From Sthenelais limicola (Eukaryota > Annelida > Polychaeta > Phyllodocida > Sigalionidae): DNA of 64,000 bases. The DNA is taken from NCBI GenBank assembly GCA_942159475.1, contig OW804102.1, forward strand, positions 31,874,873 to 31,938,872. Reading direction: 5' to 3'. How positions within the stretch are numbered: the stretch's first letter is position 1; every line of letters starts with the position of its first letter. The notes beneath the pieces were generated by a model. That model was given only the letters and a program-made list of their open reading frames with translations. It was not told the DNA's origin and did no database searches. The position numbers and the translations under genes were made by a program. Positions 27,501-39,500 of the stretch are shown in pieces.

Positions 27501-30500
27501 GCATACCATTCGTCCCGTGGTGCCACCATAGCCCCCTCATGACACGTCCCAAGTCGGACCCAGCAAGTCGCCGAATCATCGTTGATCTCTCCTTCCCGGA
27601 CGGGGGGATAAACAAATGGGTTCCGAAAAACTACTATAACAGACAGCCGGCCGTCCACAATCTACCAACGGTCACAATGGCTACACAGCTCATCAACAGC
27701 CTAGGGAGGTCGGGGGTCATCATGGCGGTCCTCGACCTCTCAAGAGCCTACAGACACTTCAATATCTGCCCACTAGACTGGCCACTACTAGCCATATCAC
27801 ACGAAGGCAACACATATGTTGACAGAGCTCTACCGTTCGGCGCACGCCTGTCAGCATATATCATGCAAATGGTCGCGTCATTTATTGTGAGAGCCCTTGC
27901 CTCACAGGGAGTAGTGTCATTAATGTACTTAGACGATATAATACTGCTGACCCCCGACGCAACCACGATGACTCGCAACTTCGACATAGCTAGGTCCCTC
28001 CTAACATCCCTGGGTCTTAAAATTGCCGAAGAAAAGACTCAGAAACCCTCCACGTGTGTACAGTGGCTGGGTATTGTGCTGGATACCAACTCTAACACAA
28101 TGTCGATCCCGACCAATAAACTGGCCGAAATAAAACACTGTTTGGCGCAGGCGGCCAGTCGCAAGGTCGTGACAACTAAATATATGCAGAGCATAATAGG
28201 TAAAATAGCTCACCTGGCTAAAGCTGTGGCACCAGCCACCCTCTTCATGCAGAGACTCCTTACAGCATTAAGGGAAGCTAAGGGAGGCTCAATCTTCATA
28301 TCAAACGCCATCAAAGCTGACCTAGCATGGTTCAACCGTTTTACACCAGCCTATAATGGAGTCTCCATCATACCATCGACCGTAGTCACAACAACAATAT
28401 GGGCCGACGCGTGCCTCACAGGTGGGGGTGCGACTAACGGCACAGAGTACTTCTCATACAAGTTCTCGAGGCTGGAGACAACAAATAGAAACATCAACCA
28501 CCTCGAGGCCCTGAACTGCCTAGCTGCAGCTAGAACACTAACATCTTCAGCTGACAGAGGAAAGATTGTCCGCATATGCTGCGATAACCAGGCCTCAGTG
28601 GAGGCATACAAGGGTGGTAAACCAAGAGACCAAACCCTAGCCGCATGTGCTAGAGCCTTCTGGTTCCTAGCGGCAGAAAGTGAAATAACTTTCAAGTTCG
28701 CCCACATACCGGGGGAACTAATGGAGCTCCCTGATGCCCTATCAAGGCTCCATACCGCACCAAAATATAAACAAATAGCAGATAAAATAATTAGACAACT
28801 CCATCTGAAGCCTACCAAATGTGAAACAAGTGCCTTTAACATCTCTCATTTCTTCTAGGCAAACTCCAACGTGGCCTGGAGCAGAAGGCAATAAGGAGGA
28901 GAATCCAGTCACACAGGCCGGGCACGAATGCCAACAGAGAATCGGCGGTCCGACTTTACATCTCGTTCTCCCTGGCCCTAGGGCTGGACTACGAGAAGCC
29001 AACGCCCTCGAACATCTGCTGGTACCTAGAGTACCTCGCAGACAACAATCTAAAAATAGGCTCCATCGTTAACAACTTGTCCTCCCTCAGGACGTTCTTC
29101 AGAATGTCCAGGCTCGATGTCAGCCCTCTGTGCGACCTGGATGTAGATCTAGCTGTTAAAGGCCTGCAGCTCTCCTTGAGACACACCCCTTCCCCAAAGG
29201 CAGCAGTGTCTCCCATGTTACTAAGGAAATGCCTCAAAGCCGCAGACTCACTGCAGTACAAGCACCAAGTCAAAGCAGCAGTGCTACTTATGTTTATGGG
29301 ATTTCTTCGCCAATCAAATTTATTCCCACCGACAGTGAAAGCATACGATCCGTCAAGACACCTCACACGAGGGGATGTGTCCCTACAAGAAGGAGGAGTG
29401 TCCCTTAAGCTCAAGTGGAGCAAAACAATGCAAACATCTAGAACACCGGTCGAAATCTACCTACCTCAGAAAGAGGGAGATGAAATATGCCCGCGCAGGG
29501 CCATCTCTACTCTACTCAAAGTGAACAAAGCAAAGAAGCAAGCAGCCCCTCTGTTCTCCTACGAGGACGGTAAACCGATGACTACCACGTTCATGAGGAA
29601 ACAATGGGCCCAGGTAGTCACAAATGTGGGGCAAGACCCCAAAAAGGTCTCTATGCACAGCCTCCGGAGGGGCGGCGCGTCGTACGCATACCACCAGGCA
29701 GGTGCCTCCCTCCAGGACATCATGGCACACGGAACCTGGACATCCGATGCTGTGAGATCATACCTACGACCTGTGAAAACAACCAGAACCTCAGTGCATA
29801 GTGCTCTCAAGGCCCTATGAAAGGTTTTGGGTCATCTGAGGCTCTGAAACAAGTGACAGAACAATATGTGAACTCTTCAGCTAACACCTGGGATGTGTGT
29901 GTGGCCTTACGGCCCGACATCCAGTACTACTTCTTCATATATACATTTACCCCACAACGAATTAATAAAACCTATCAAATCAATTTATGTCTTGACTGTT
30001 TAATGGGGGAGGAATTATTTAAACTAAATAATTCCCCGTCATTAAACGAAAGTAAAGTATTGAGACCTGAACCCGGAAGTACAACACCCTGGTGGGACTT
30101 CCGCTTCCGCCTCCAGGCTCTCGGCCACTTCTCCATCTCCTCCAGGCGTGAGCGCACGTATTTGAAAACCCGCCCACCTCCCTACAAACAATTTATAAAT
30201 AAACAATAACTAAAATCTCAAGAACTGAGAGGGGTCATCTGAGGCTCTGAAACAAGTGACAGAACAATATGTGAACTCTTCAGCTAACACCTGGGATGTG
30301 TGTGTGGCCTTACGGCCCGACATCCAGTACTACTTCTTCATATATACATTTACCCCACAACGAATTAATAAAACCTATCAAATCAATTTATGTCTTGACT
30401 GTTTAATGGTACATTTTCTGACGTCCTGAACCATCTATATGCGTGGGCTAGAACAGAAAGAACACATGACGATGCTATGTCATTGGCCCCTAGGTCGTTC

Positions 30501-33500
30501 ACCTCTCCCAGTGATAGAGCTCTTATATTATGTAAGATTTTGTTTTCTAACTTGCTGTAATCCAGTGGAGAGATACTGGCTCCATAATAAATGATGGTAG
30601 CGGGTTGTTTATGAAGAGGAAACGTTTGGGCGAGCTATTTGCTTCCATGATAATCCCAGGGAGGCCAGCCAAATATCCACAATAGCCCCCAGAGCACAAT
30701 TCTTCACTAGTGGCAAACATGTTTTGTAATATTCATACCTTTATTTCATGAACCTGATCAAATCAACTAAAGAAGTTTGAAGCCAATTTCGCCGAAATGC
30801 AAAGCTAAAATTGAAAGACTTGAAAAAAAATATATCAGTATAACCATACAGCCCATCAGCATGGTTAGGGTCTCAGTCCTTATTTTATATGTTAAAGTAA
30901 CACTAATTCAGTGCCTGATTGCAAAATAATTGCAATAACATACTCCAGGTTTAACCTCTTCATGAATAATGTAAGAAAGAGTGTGAGTCACCAGAAACAA
31001 AGCCAAAACTAAGTCCAAAACACCCTATTTTGTACTGACAATGTTCTTGGCTTGAAAATAAATTCATACATGTTCATAAATGACAATCTATTTCCAAATA
31101 TTTTGTCAAATCTAAGTGTACAGTGTGCTTGATATATATATATATATATTTAGGTTCACATGGACTGGGCATAATTATGCAGTTGTATAAGGAGAGCGAT
31201 GTATATTGACTCCCTGATATAATTGATAAGCCCACGAATGTATACACATGTATACATACGGGTTGTTAATGAAAATACTGATGAATGCCCCATTGTAATG
31301 ATTCATATGTAACACCATCACATAATGCGGGCCACTACATGAAACCCTTACTAACAACTATCCACCATTTCGTGTAAAATAAGGTGTACTCATGAAACGG
31401 TCCCTTTTTTTTTTTTTTTACAATAGACAGAAATCATTTAACTCGGGGTTTCTTGGAATATTAAAAGAAGTCTGATAAAAGTTATCTTTTTCTTCATATA
31501 ATTCAATAGAATTAAGCTGTCTTTGAGTGTTACTAATTGAAATTAAGTTATTTTATTAAGATTTTTTTTATCAAACACAATTTTCTAATACCTCACCCAC
31601 TTTGTACAGAGTTGATCTATTAGACTAAATATTATATTTATTATCATCTGTGATAATCAGGTAAGCCTACACATTCACCCGGTTTTAGACCAATACAAGA
31701 AAAAACGGCCAAATTCTTTTCATATTCTATTTAAGTCATTTTCAGATAGGTTAGAAAATGATAAGTCAACAAAAGGTAGAAATTAGTGGAGAATGCAGCT
31801 TTAATGTTTATAATCGGCTGAGAATGCAACAACTTTAATAAATGTCTAAACAGTCTAGGTCCAAACCCTCACATCAGATAAGAATGGTTATGTCAGTGAT
31901 TGGACCCCTACTTCGCTAATCGGGCTCCTGGCCTAGGACTAATGCGAATACGCGCTAATGGGAATACAATGGCACTTTGCGGTTTGAGGCGAGAGGCTTT
32001 CCCTTCGTTTGAAGGGATTCTCTCATCAACTTTGGGCCTAGACTGTAATAGTATAAAGGGTTACCTGAGATGAGGGCGCCCTTCATACGACTGGTGGAGC
32101 GGTTGATATCACTGGGATATTCGTCAGAGAGACAATACTCCCGGAGGAGACGTGTGTTAGAAAGGCACTGCAGTATGGAGTTCATGAAGCACTGAAAGAA
32201 ACAATAAAACATGGCTTACTTGTCTAGTTGTCAAATTATATGTGGGTGAAATCGTTAGAATTTTCCAACACAAATTCTCTCAAATAACCAAGATTTAAGA
32301 GAAAAATTGATACAGTTCAACATAACCAAACAGATTCTTTGAATCCAGATAATACCAAATATACTCAGATATACCTATAGTTTTTTTGGGTTTTTTTTGT
32401 CGTCATACCTTATGACGTCACGTACTACGAGCGTTTGACTCATTACAGTGGTAGCACCAGAGCGAGGAACACGTATACAGATATTCCTATAGTATTGACC
32501 ATTTTCCAGTCTTATTTAGCAGAATTTACTTAGTGTGTACATCTGCGGATTGTACATGTTGTGAAAATCCGACCCATATGAACGAAGCAACGACGATCCT
32601 CTCGCCGCCTGTGTTACCATGCTACTGAGGAGATAAGGAGGGTTCCTCAGCAGTCGGTATCCAATATCTACTGTATCCTTGGTCATATTGACAGTGACAT
32701 CACAAAGTGGGCTCTATAGATCTATAGTAGCTACTCTCAGCAGCAGATTAGTAATCAACACGAAATAAGTAAAAAAAAAATAATTATAACATTCTTTACT
32801 CATTTAGTAGACTATTCACTTACCTATTTAGACGCATGTTTATTTAGACTATTGGACCACCTTATTGTAAAAATATCAGCAATAAAGAATTCTTGAATTG
32901 AATTGAATTGAATTTAAACGCGAGTTATTCAGTTTATTTTATTTTTATTACACGCGCATTCCACTTGTGAGGTGCGATAAGTGGGGTGCAATAAAATAGT
33001 TTTATTGTATGTGTACGATAATAATTCGAAATGGTTTTTCTTTTAGCTTTTAGATAATTATCTCGATTCAAAGCCAAAAAGAAAGGTTTCTATTTCAATA
33101 TTTGTCTATGCTAGGGGCATATAATAAATAGTGAATGGAACGCGGTGCTAGTAATTGAACATTTATTGGGCTCAATTGTTATCATGCAATCTTGTCCAAT
33201 AAATACTCAATTACTGGCCCCGAGTTCCGTTCTCTCGATTTATTTTTACACATTTAAAGGTGAGTTCCTCAGCATTTCATTATATGTATGCTTCATGCAA
33301 CGGAGGTTCAGTTGCATTTATAAGTAAAAAAAAGGGCACTTCAAGCATTTCGCTTTTTTTTCTTTTTCTTTCTTTTTTTAAAAAAACACATTTATGCTGG
33401 AGTGACACCTAAGGGTAGCTAACTTAGGCCAGTCTTCCCTGGTGTAATGTAGATTCAGATGTCCATGTTCAAGGAATGCAAGTCATGAGAAATCTAGACT

Positions 33501-36500
33501 TCTTGACCAACAAATATGTTAACTACGTAGGTACAATGTATTATATAAATAACTTGAATAAAAAATGCACCATTGTACAAGGTTCCCTACGTATGACGAT
33601 ACAAATCAATACAAACGATCGCTTGGTTTGTATTGTCATATCGCCAAGAAGCGATGGCAAGTCCGAAGTGACTCTCGCTACAAATGTCAATATTTAATAA
33701 CCTTCCGAGGAATTGGTAGACATACATTTATGTATTATGAATACCAGAATTTGCACTCGTGTACTTGGAGAGATCAAGTTGTTCGCTTGAAACAACTCTT
33801 TATTGTTTACTTGTGTTTAGTTTGTATTCAACCTGCCTGCTTGACGCGTTTGATGCAGGGTGACAATTTAGGTCCCAGCTAAATAAGGCTGCTTACACAA
33901 CGTTGTGCACAGCTAAAAATGCAACTAAGCTGGTCTATCGACCAACCATTTGGGTTTTAAATCTATCCCAGCTGAATCTATAGTACCTAGGATGCGGTTT
34001 TAATATTCTAAATGGAGAATATTATTTTGGAGCCTTTTTCTGACCTATGGTCCTTGGTTAGAAATACAAAGTAACCCAAAGAACGAACATAATAGAATTT
34101 GGAGTACGACGATTTTTATCCCCCTTAACAGAGCTATGTTTATACATGGCTCTGCCCTTATCAAAGATGGTAATGAAAGTGAGATATTTATTTAAAGGAT
34201 CATAGTAACGTTAATAAAATATTAATTAATCTCATCCGTTCCACCCCAATACATGTGTCTATATTTAATCGAAATGCAATAGCTCTTGTTAGTTACAAAG
34301 GAAATGAATAAAAATAGTAGTACATTTCTTGGTAATAAGATAAATTAAAGAAGTTCGGTTTATTTATTTAATTAATGAAGATATGAAAAATGCTAAGAAA
34401 TAATCATCGAAGGTATTACTGATGGTGTGAGTCCTGTAGTCTCACAAGTTGATCAGTCAATCTGTTGTTGTTATTGCCGAATATTACATGTAATCACATC
34501 CTTCCAACTGTAAATAACCATTTCCCATCTCATCACATCTATTGCAATATATGTACTATGTAAACGTTTTGAAACCAGTTTGTAACTTTTCTGTTAATAA
34601 GACAAAAATCTAAATCGGCACTCTTCGGGAGACCTAGATTTCTAGACCTGAGCGACCGCATTGTGTAAACCATCTGCAATAAAGGATTTTTGAATTTGAT
34701 TTTTTTTAATTTGAGCAAGAAATAAAGGAAAAGGAAAGACAAGGGGAATTACTTACAGTATTGCCAAGATTCTTAAGTCCGACTAATCCACTAGCGTTGT
34801 CCATAATATCTCTATTAAGTCGCTCCTGAAAAAGATGAAAAATTCAGTATTATGTAAACTCAGCATTCATTATTTCTAAAAAATAGCATCAATCGAAGCA
34901 AACACAAACTTAAAGGCAAACGCTACTATTCACTGCCACGCCCCCTTTACCATATACCAAATCTACGGGCATTTTACACACTATTCCTTTAGCATTGCAG
35001 TCTATGAGGAAACGGCCCATTTTGTCACATTTTATAGAATAACACAAACAATTAATGGCTAGTCCTCCTGTCCCAAAATTTTCTACACATACAGTTCAGG
35101 TTATACACTACAGATAAAAAGGAAAAAAAATATATGTCATCGCGTTAGATTTTTTTTTTATAGCTGTCTGAAATAGACATATTTGGGAAACAGAACTAGC
35201 TATGGGTACTCTCAGTTGTACCCAATTAGCATGCAAGTCTATTGGGAAATGCTGCATTTTCCTTTCACGGTTTTGGGAATAAACCAAAAATGGATACTCT
35301 AAATGTCCCAGAATTTTCTACACATATAGTGCAGGTAATATTCTACACATATAAAGGGAAAAAAATGTATGTCATCACGTTAAAAAAATAATTGTAGCTG
35401 TCTGAAATAGACATGTTTAGGAAACATAGAACACTTTGAAAGTAGCAGATTTTTGGGTTGCCAGCCATGTTTCAAAGCCCCATAATTCAGAAACTAGCAC
35501 GGTGACCCATTAATTTTTTTTCAGTTTTAAGAACACAAATACTTCAAAAATCATATACTAAAAAATCAGAAAAATGACATTTATTTTCACTGGGGAGGAA
35601 AACAAATTATTTTTATAAAAATGGTGGAAAATATTGAGTTTTTTCGAGTTTTTAATTTAAAATTCACATTATGTATTTGTTGTTTTCAAAATAAAAATAA
35701 CAATGCTCTCTATAGAAAAGAGGCATAGAATTATTGGCCAACTAATACTGTCTCTGAAACTGTTAATTTTACTTAAATTGAGTGAATATAAATAGCAAAT
35801 ATGAACTATGAAGTTGAGGTACTGCAAAATGGGACCCCCTTTTGGTCCTCATTGGTTATTTTGAGATACCAAATTTTGAAGTACTGTAATTCAAAAATGA
35901 GCACGGCGACCCAATGATTTTTTTCCATCCTTATGACCTGAAACACTTCAAGAATCAAATACCAAAGTTTCAGAAAAATGACATTTATTTTCATTTTCCA
36001 CTAGATAGTAGCGTTTGCCTTTAAAGAGTTGATAAATCCCCAAATAAAATCAGGTCAAAATTACATGACTGGTAGTTTTATAATTTTTTGGTCGGGGTGG
36101 GTGGTAGGAGGATGTCAATCAAATATATGACAGTCATATTTACTGAACTGTCTGAGATTTGTCACGAAAGGTTTATTTTTTGAAAATATGCTCATCATGG
36201 AATTGGGCATTAGTAATCATGTACAGGAACAAGGACATAAGGACCTTCTCGAGATTTATGAAAGTTAGAGATCACAAATTCAAGCTGCCATATTTGTTCC
36301 GTGTGTGTTTTTATTCGGATAACTTGGAGAGATTAAATTTGTTAAATATCCAGTTCACTCAAAGGGGTGTTATGATAAGTTACATTATTCCATTTTCAGG
36401 GGAAAATAACTGTTCTGTGTGAATGAATTATAGCAAGGAAGAACTCCTGGTCGATTTCATGCATTCTTTAGCCTTTTTCTTGACATTCCTGGCAATAAAA

Positions 36501-39500
36501 CAAGAGACAACGACCCTCTAAATGTTCCATGTGATGGTTATGAAATACACAACAGAAGCAGGAAGGAAACATGAAGACATCCTGGAAGACCTGCATTGTA
36601 TGCAGAAGCTAGTTTCCATTTCCAGCCACTGATTGCTTAAATATTGAATTGTGTGTGGAACGTGGAAATAAAATGATTTTTATTACATAACCTAATTAGT
36701 ATCTGCCAAGAAATATTATAATTCAGCTTAATTATTTCTAATTTGTTGACACGTTTTTATATATGCATGGGCACCCAGATATTCTGATGTAAGTGTGTTT
36801 TGGGTTAAAACCATAGTTAATTAACAAGTCAATTAGTCTCAGACATAAGATAGTGAGTTATAATATTCCATGGTATTTCCAAACTATATTTCCAACCTAC
36901 ATATATATCCGGTACGAAGTAAATTGATTCCATAATTCGATGAATTATTTTGTTGGCAAGGAGAGTTCCATACTTTAGTTTCAAGTTACATAATCCAACA
37001 GCAATGTGTGTGTGGGAGGGGGTGGGGGGAGCTCAGGTCATGCCTGGATTATTGATTGTATTACAGGAGGAGATTAACTGTGTGTATAACACGACCTGGA
37101 GCTGTAATCTACCCACAGATTAGCGTAGATAATCATCTAAAGCTGCTTTCTCAGTTAACATCGGTCAAAAACTAAAGATATTCTTTAATAATTTTCCTAC
37201 CCATCTGAAAGTCATATGACCAAAATTTTGAATGATTTCACCCGTAGACAACCTAAGTTTGATATTGTATATAAACATTGCTAGTCGGATGCAGGAGAGG
37301 GGTTGGGTGGAATGGGAGTGATCATTGTTGCAAGAACATTTCTTTAGTTTTGATATTTGTTTTGGATAATGATGAACATGAATTATTTTGGCGTTTGGTT
37401 TATTGTGTTGGAGATTGGTTTTAATCAAAAAACCCATTTCGGATTGTAAAACTATTTCATTAATAGATATGTATTATATTTTTGGACGAATTTCGATGTA
37501 TCGAGGTAAGGCTACATATACAATAATTATGTTAGAGGTTGTTTTACAATTGGTGACATTTAAAGTGACGGATAACTAACATTATTCAAACGATACGAAT
37601 ACGCGACCTTCCCCTGTGGAAAAAAAAACACAAAAAAAAACGGATAACTAACATAGCAGTTGTACTATTTTTTTATGCTTTTAGATCATAGAGAGGTAAT
37701 TATGAAGTCATTTTAGGAAGAAGGGTTATAGACGTATCCCTTAGCAGTCAGAAGTTTGTTTAAATCAAGTGAGAGTTCATTGTCTATTGATTCAATAAGG
37801 AAACTAATTAAGTGCAGCTGTTTGCAATAGGTGACGGCTGTCATATCAGGTTTAGTCATTGTTGCCTGATCCATTCTTGTAGCTTGTGTCTTGTTTTCAA
37901 TTAATGTATTAAGTTGGTAATTCACCTCAGACAGATTGGTATCGGAATGTTTATTTCGTTTCACTTAAATCTTTGGATATGTTAATCATCCGATATTGAT
38001 CCATAATAGCGCAATAGGTTCAAACCTATTTTTAGAACAAAGAGTTCAAGATTCTTGCATCCATGAACAAAAAGGGCACGACACAAGGAATCAATATTAA
38101 GCTGTTGATTTAGTTTTTCTGCGAAGCCATTATAGTTAAACTGAACTCTCACATGTCCTCATATAACTGGCCGTGCTATGACACCATACACAGCCGAAGT
38201 GGGCAATGACGTGAACACGTCTCAATGCAACTGATTCGGTTAACACTTTCACTGTCATACAACTGTAATGAAAGCTCTCTCCTCAAAATAGGTCAGGAGA
38301 TGGATAGAATATTGTGAGTTTACAAGTGCGACAAGAATTGAGAACAGTTGAACTAGATCAGGGACAGGCCAGGTGCGTAGGATGGCCATTGGCTAAATGC
38401 TTTAAAGTTTAAAGTTTTTTTTGTTTTTAAGATGTTTATTCAGCAGAGTGAAATTATGTAACTATACACTATTCTCATTCGTGGCTGATATGAGTGAAAA
38501 AGGGTATACTTGACTCAATATAATTTTTAAATTAAACGAGACGTACCGCAGGGGAGGTGAAGTTTAATTTTAATTTAATCGAGGACACCACGAGGGGTGT
38601 GGAGAATAAAAAAGTAAACCTAGGTTTAAGCATGTAAAAGTCAATCAGGTGTTACATAATAGTCAGTCAGCAGTGTCATCAGAGCTATAGATATGACCAT
38701 CAAATTTAATTATTGAATATAACTTATGTGCGATCCACATGCATTCATTAAAGTCACTTTAGAATCGACATTCAAGCTCTCCAGACACTAGCTAACACAC
38801 CCTTTACTCTATTTGAGTCCTGTTGGCAGTTAACATCAAAGCGGGCAATGGTTGAACCTATAGGGTGCTGCTGCCAACAGGACACAGTGTATATTTGGAG
38901 AGGTGGGCTTGTTGCCATTAACAAAGATGAAATCTTAATGTTAATGTACCCTCACATGAATGGCATATATTTTCCAAGTAAGATACAAGATCTAAGTGGG
39001 CCATCAGAAGAAGTGTCGGATTTAAGATTAATAAATTGGCAGAGGCATATTAAAAGGCAGGGCTGTCCACAGAGGTTCAAACTCACTCAACCGAATGAAA
39101 CAAATTTTCACTTTTCTCCCATTAATAAATTTAAAATCTTATCCCTCTGAAGAAACATATCAATTATGGTTCATTCTAATTTTGATATGGACTCCATAAC
39201 CCACGATTCATTGGGGATCTGGAATAAAAATATCACTGGCGTTTTTGAGTTATGGGTTGGTAGAGGGATGTTGGTAATAGTTCTAGAAGCTTTCATTAAA
39301 TAACTTGTGTGACTGGACTCTTAAATCAATTAACTCTATGGACTCAAGTTTCTTTCTACGAATGAATTGTTTTAAATTTCAAATATGATATGATTTCAAA
39401 AAGATTAATGTAAAAGCAAAGAGCAAGAACGACAATGTTATAAGAATTATCTAGGGCTATACAAACGAACAAAAACTATTTCAAACATACACAAATAAAA

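Larger units (their letters stand above)
24957..30409 (+). mobile_element. Ngaro-type tyrosine-recombinase retrotransposon (DIRS order), complete
   Basis: A 5453-bp element with split direct repeats: A1 24957-25120, B1 29829-30006, A2 30006-30169, B2 30232-30409. A1 and A2 (164 bp) look identical, as do B1 and B2 (178 bp), so the insertion is recent. Gene order is Gag-like ORF, RT plus RNase H, then tyrosine recombinase. There is no methyltransferase domain and the recombinase is last, which fits Ngaro rather than DIRS1 proper. No LTR, integrase or target duplication is seen, as expected for recombinase-mediated circular integration. It is visibly more GC-rich than the flanks. It lies antisense in the intron between USP2 exons 5 and 6. 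Confidence 0.93.

Noticed and set aside
24993..29810. Minus-strand open frames across the Ngaro element
   Set aside because: They are antisense shadows of GC-richer coding sequence, with no motif or plausible start.
24957..30409. Endogenous retrovirus or Gypsy element
   Set aside because: No LTRs, protease or integrase; split repeats and a tyrosine recombinase instead.
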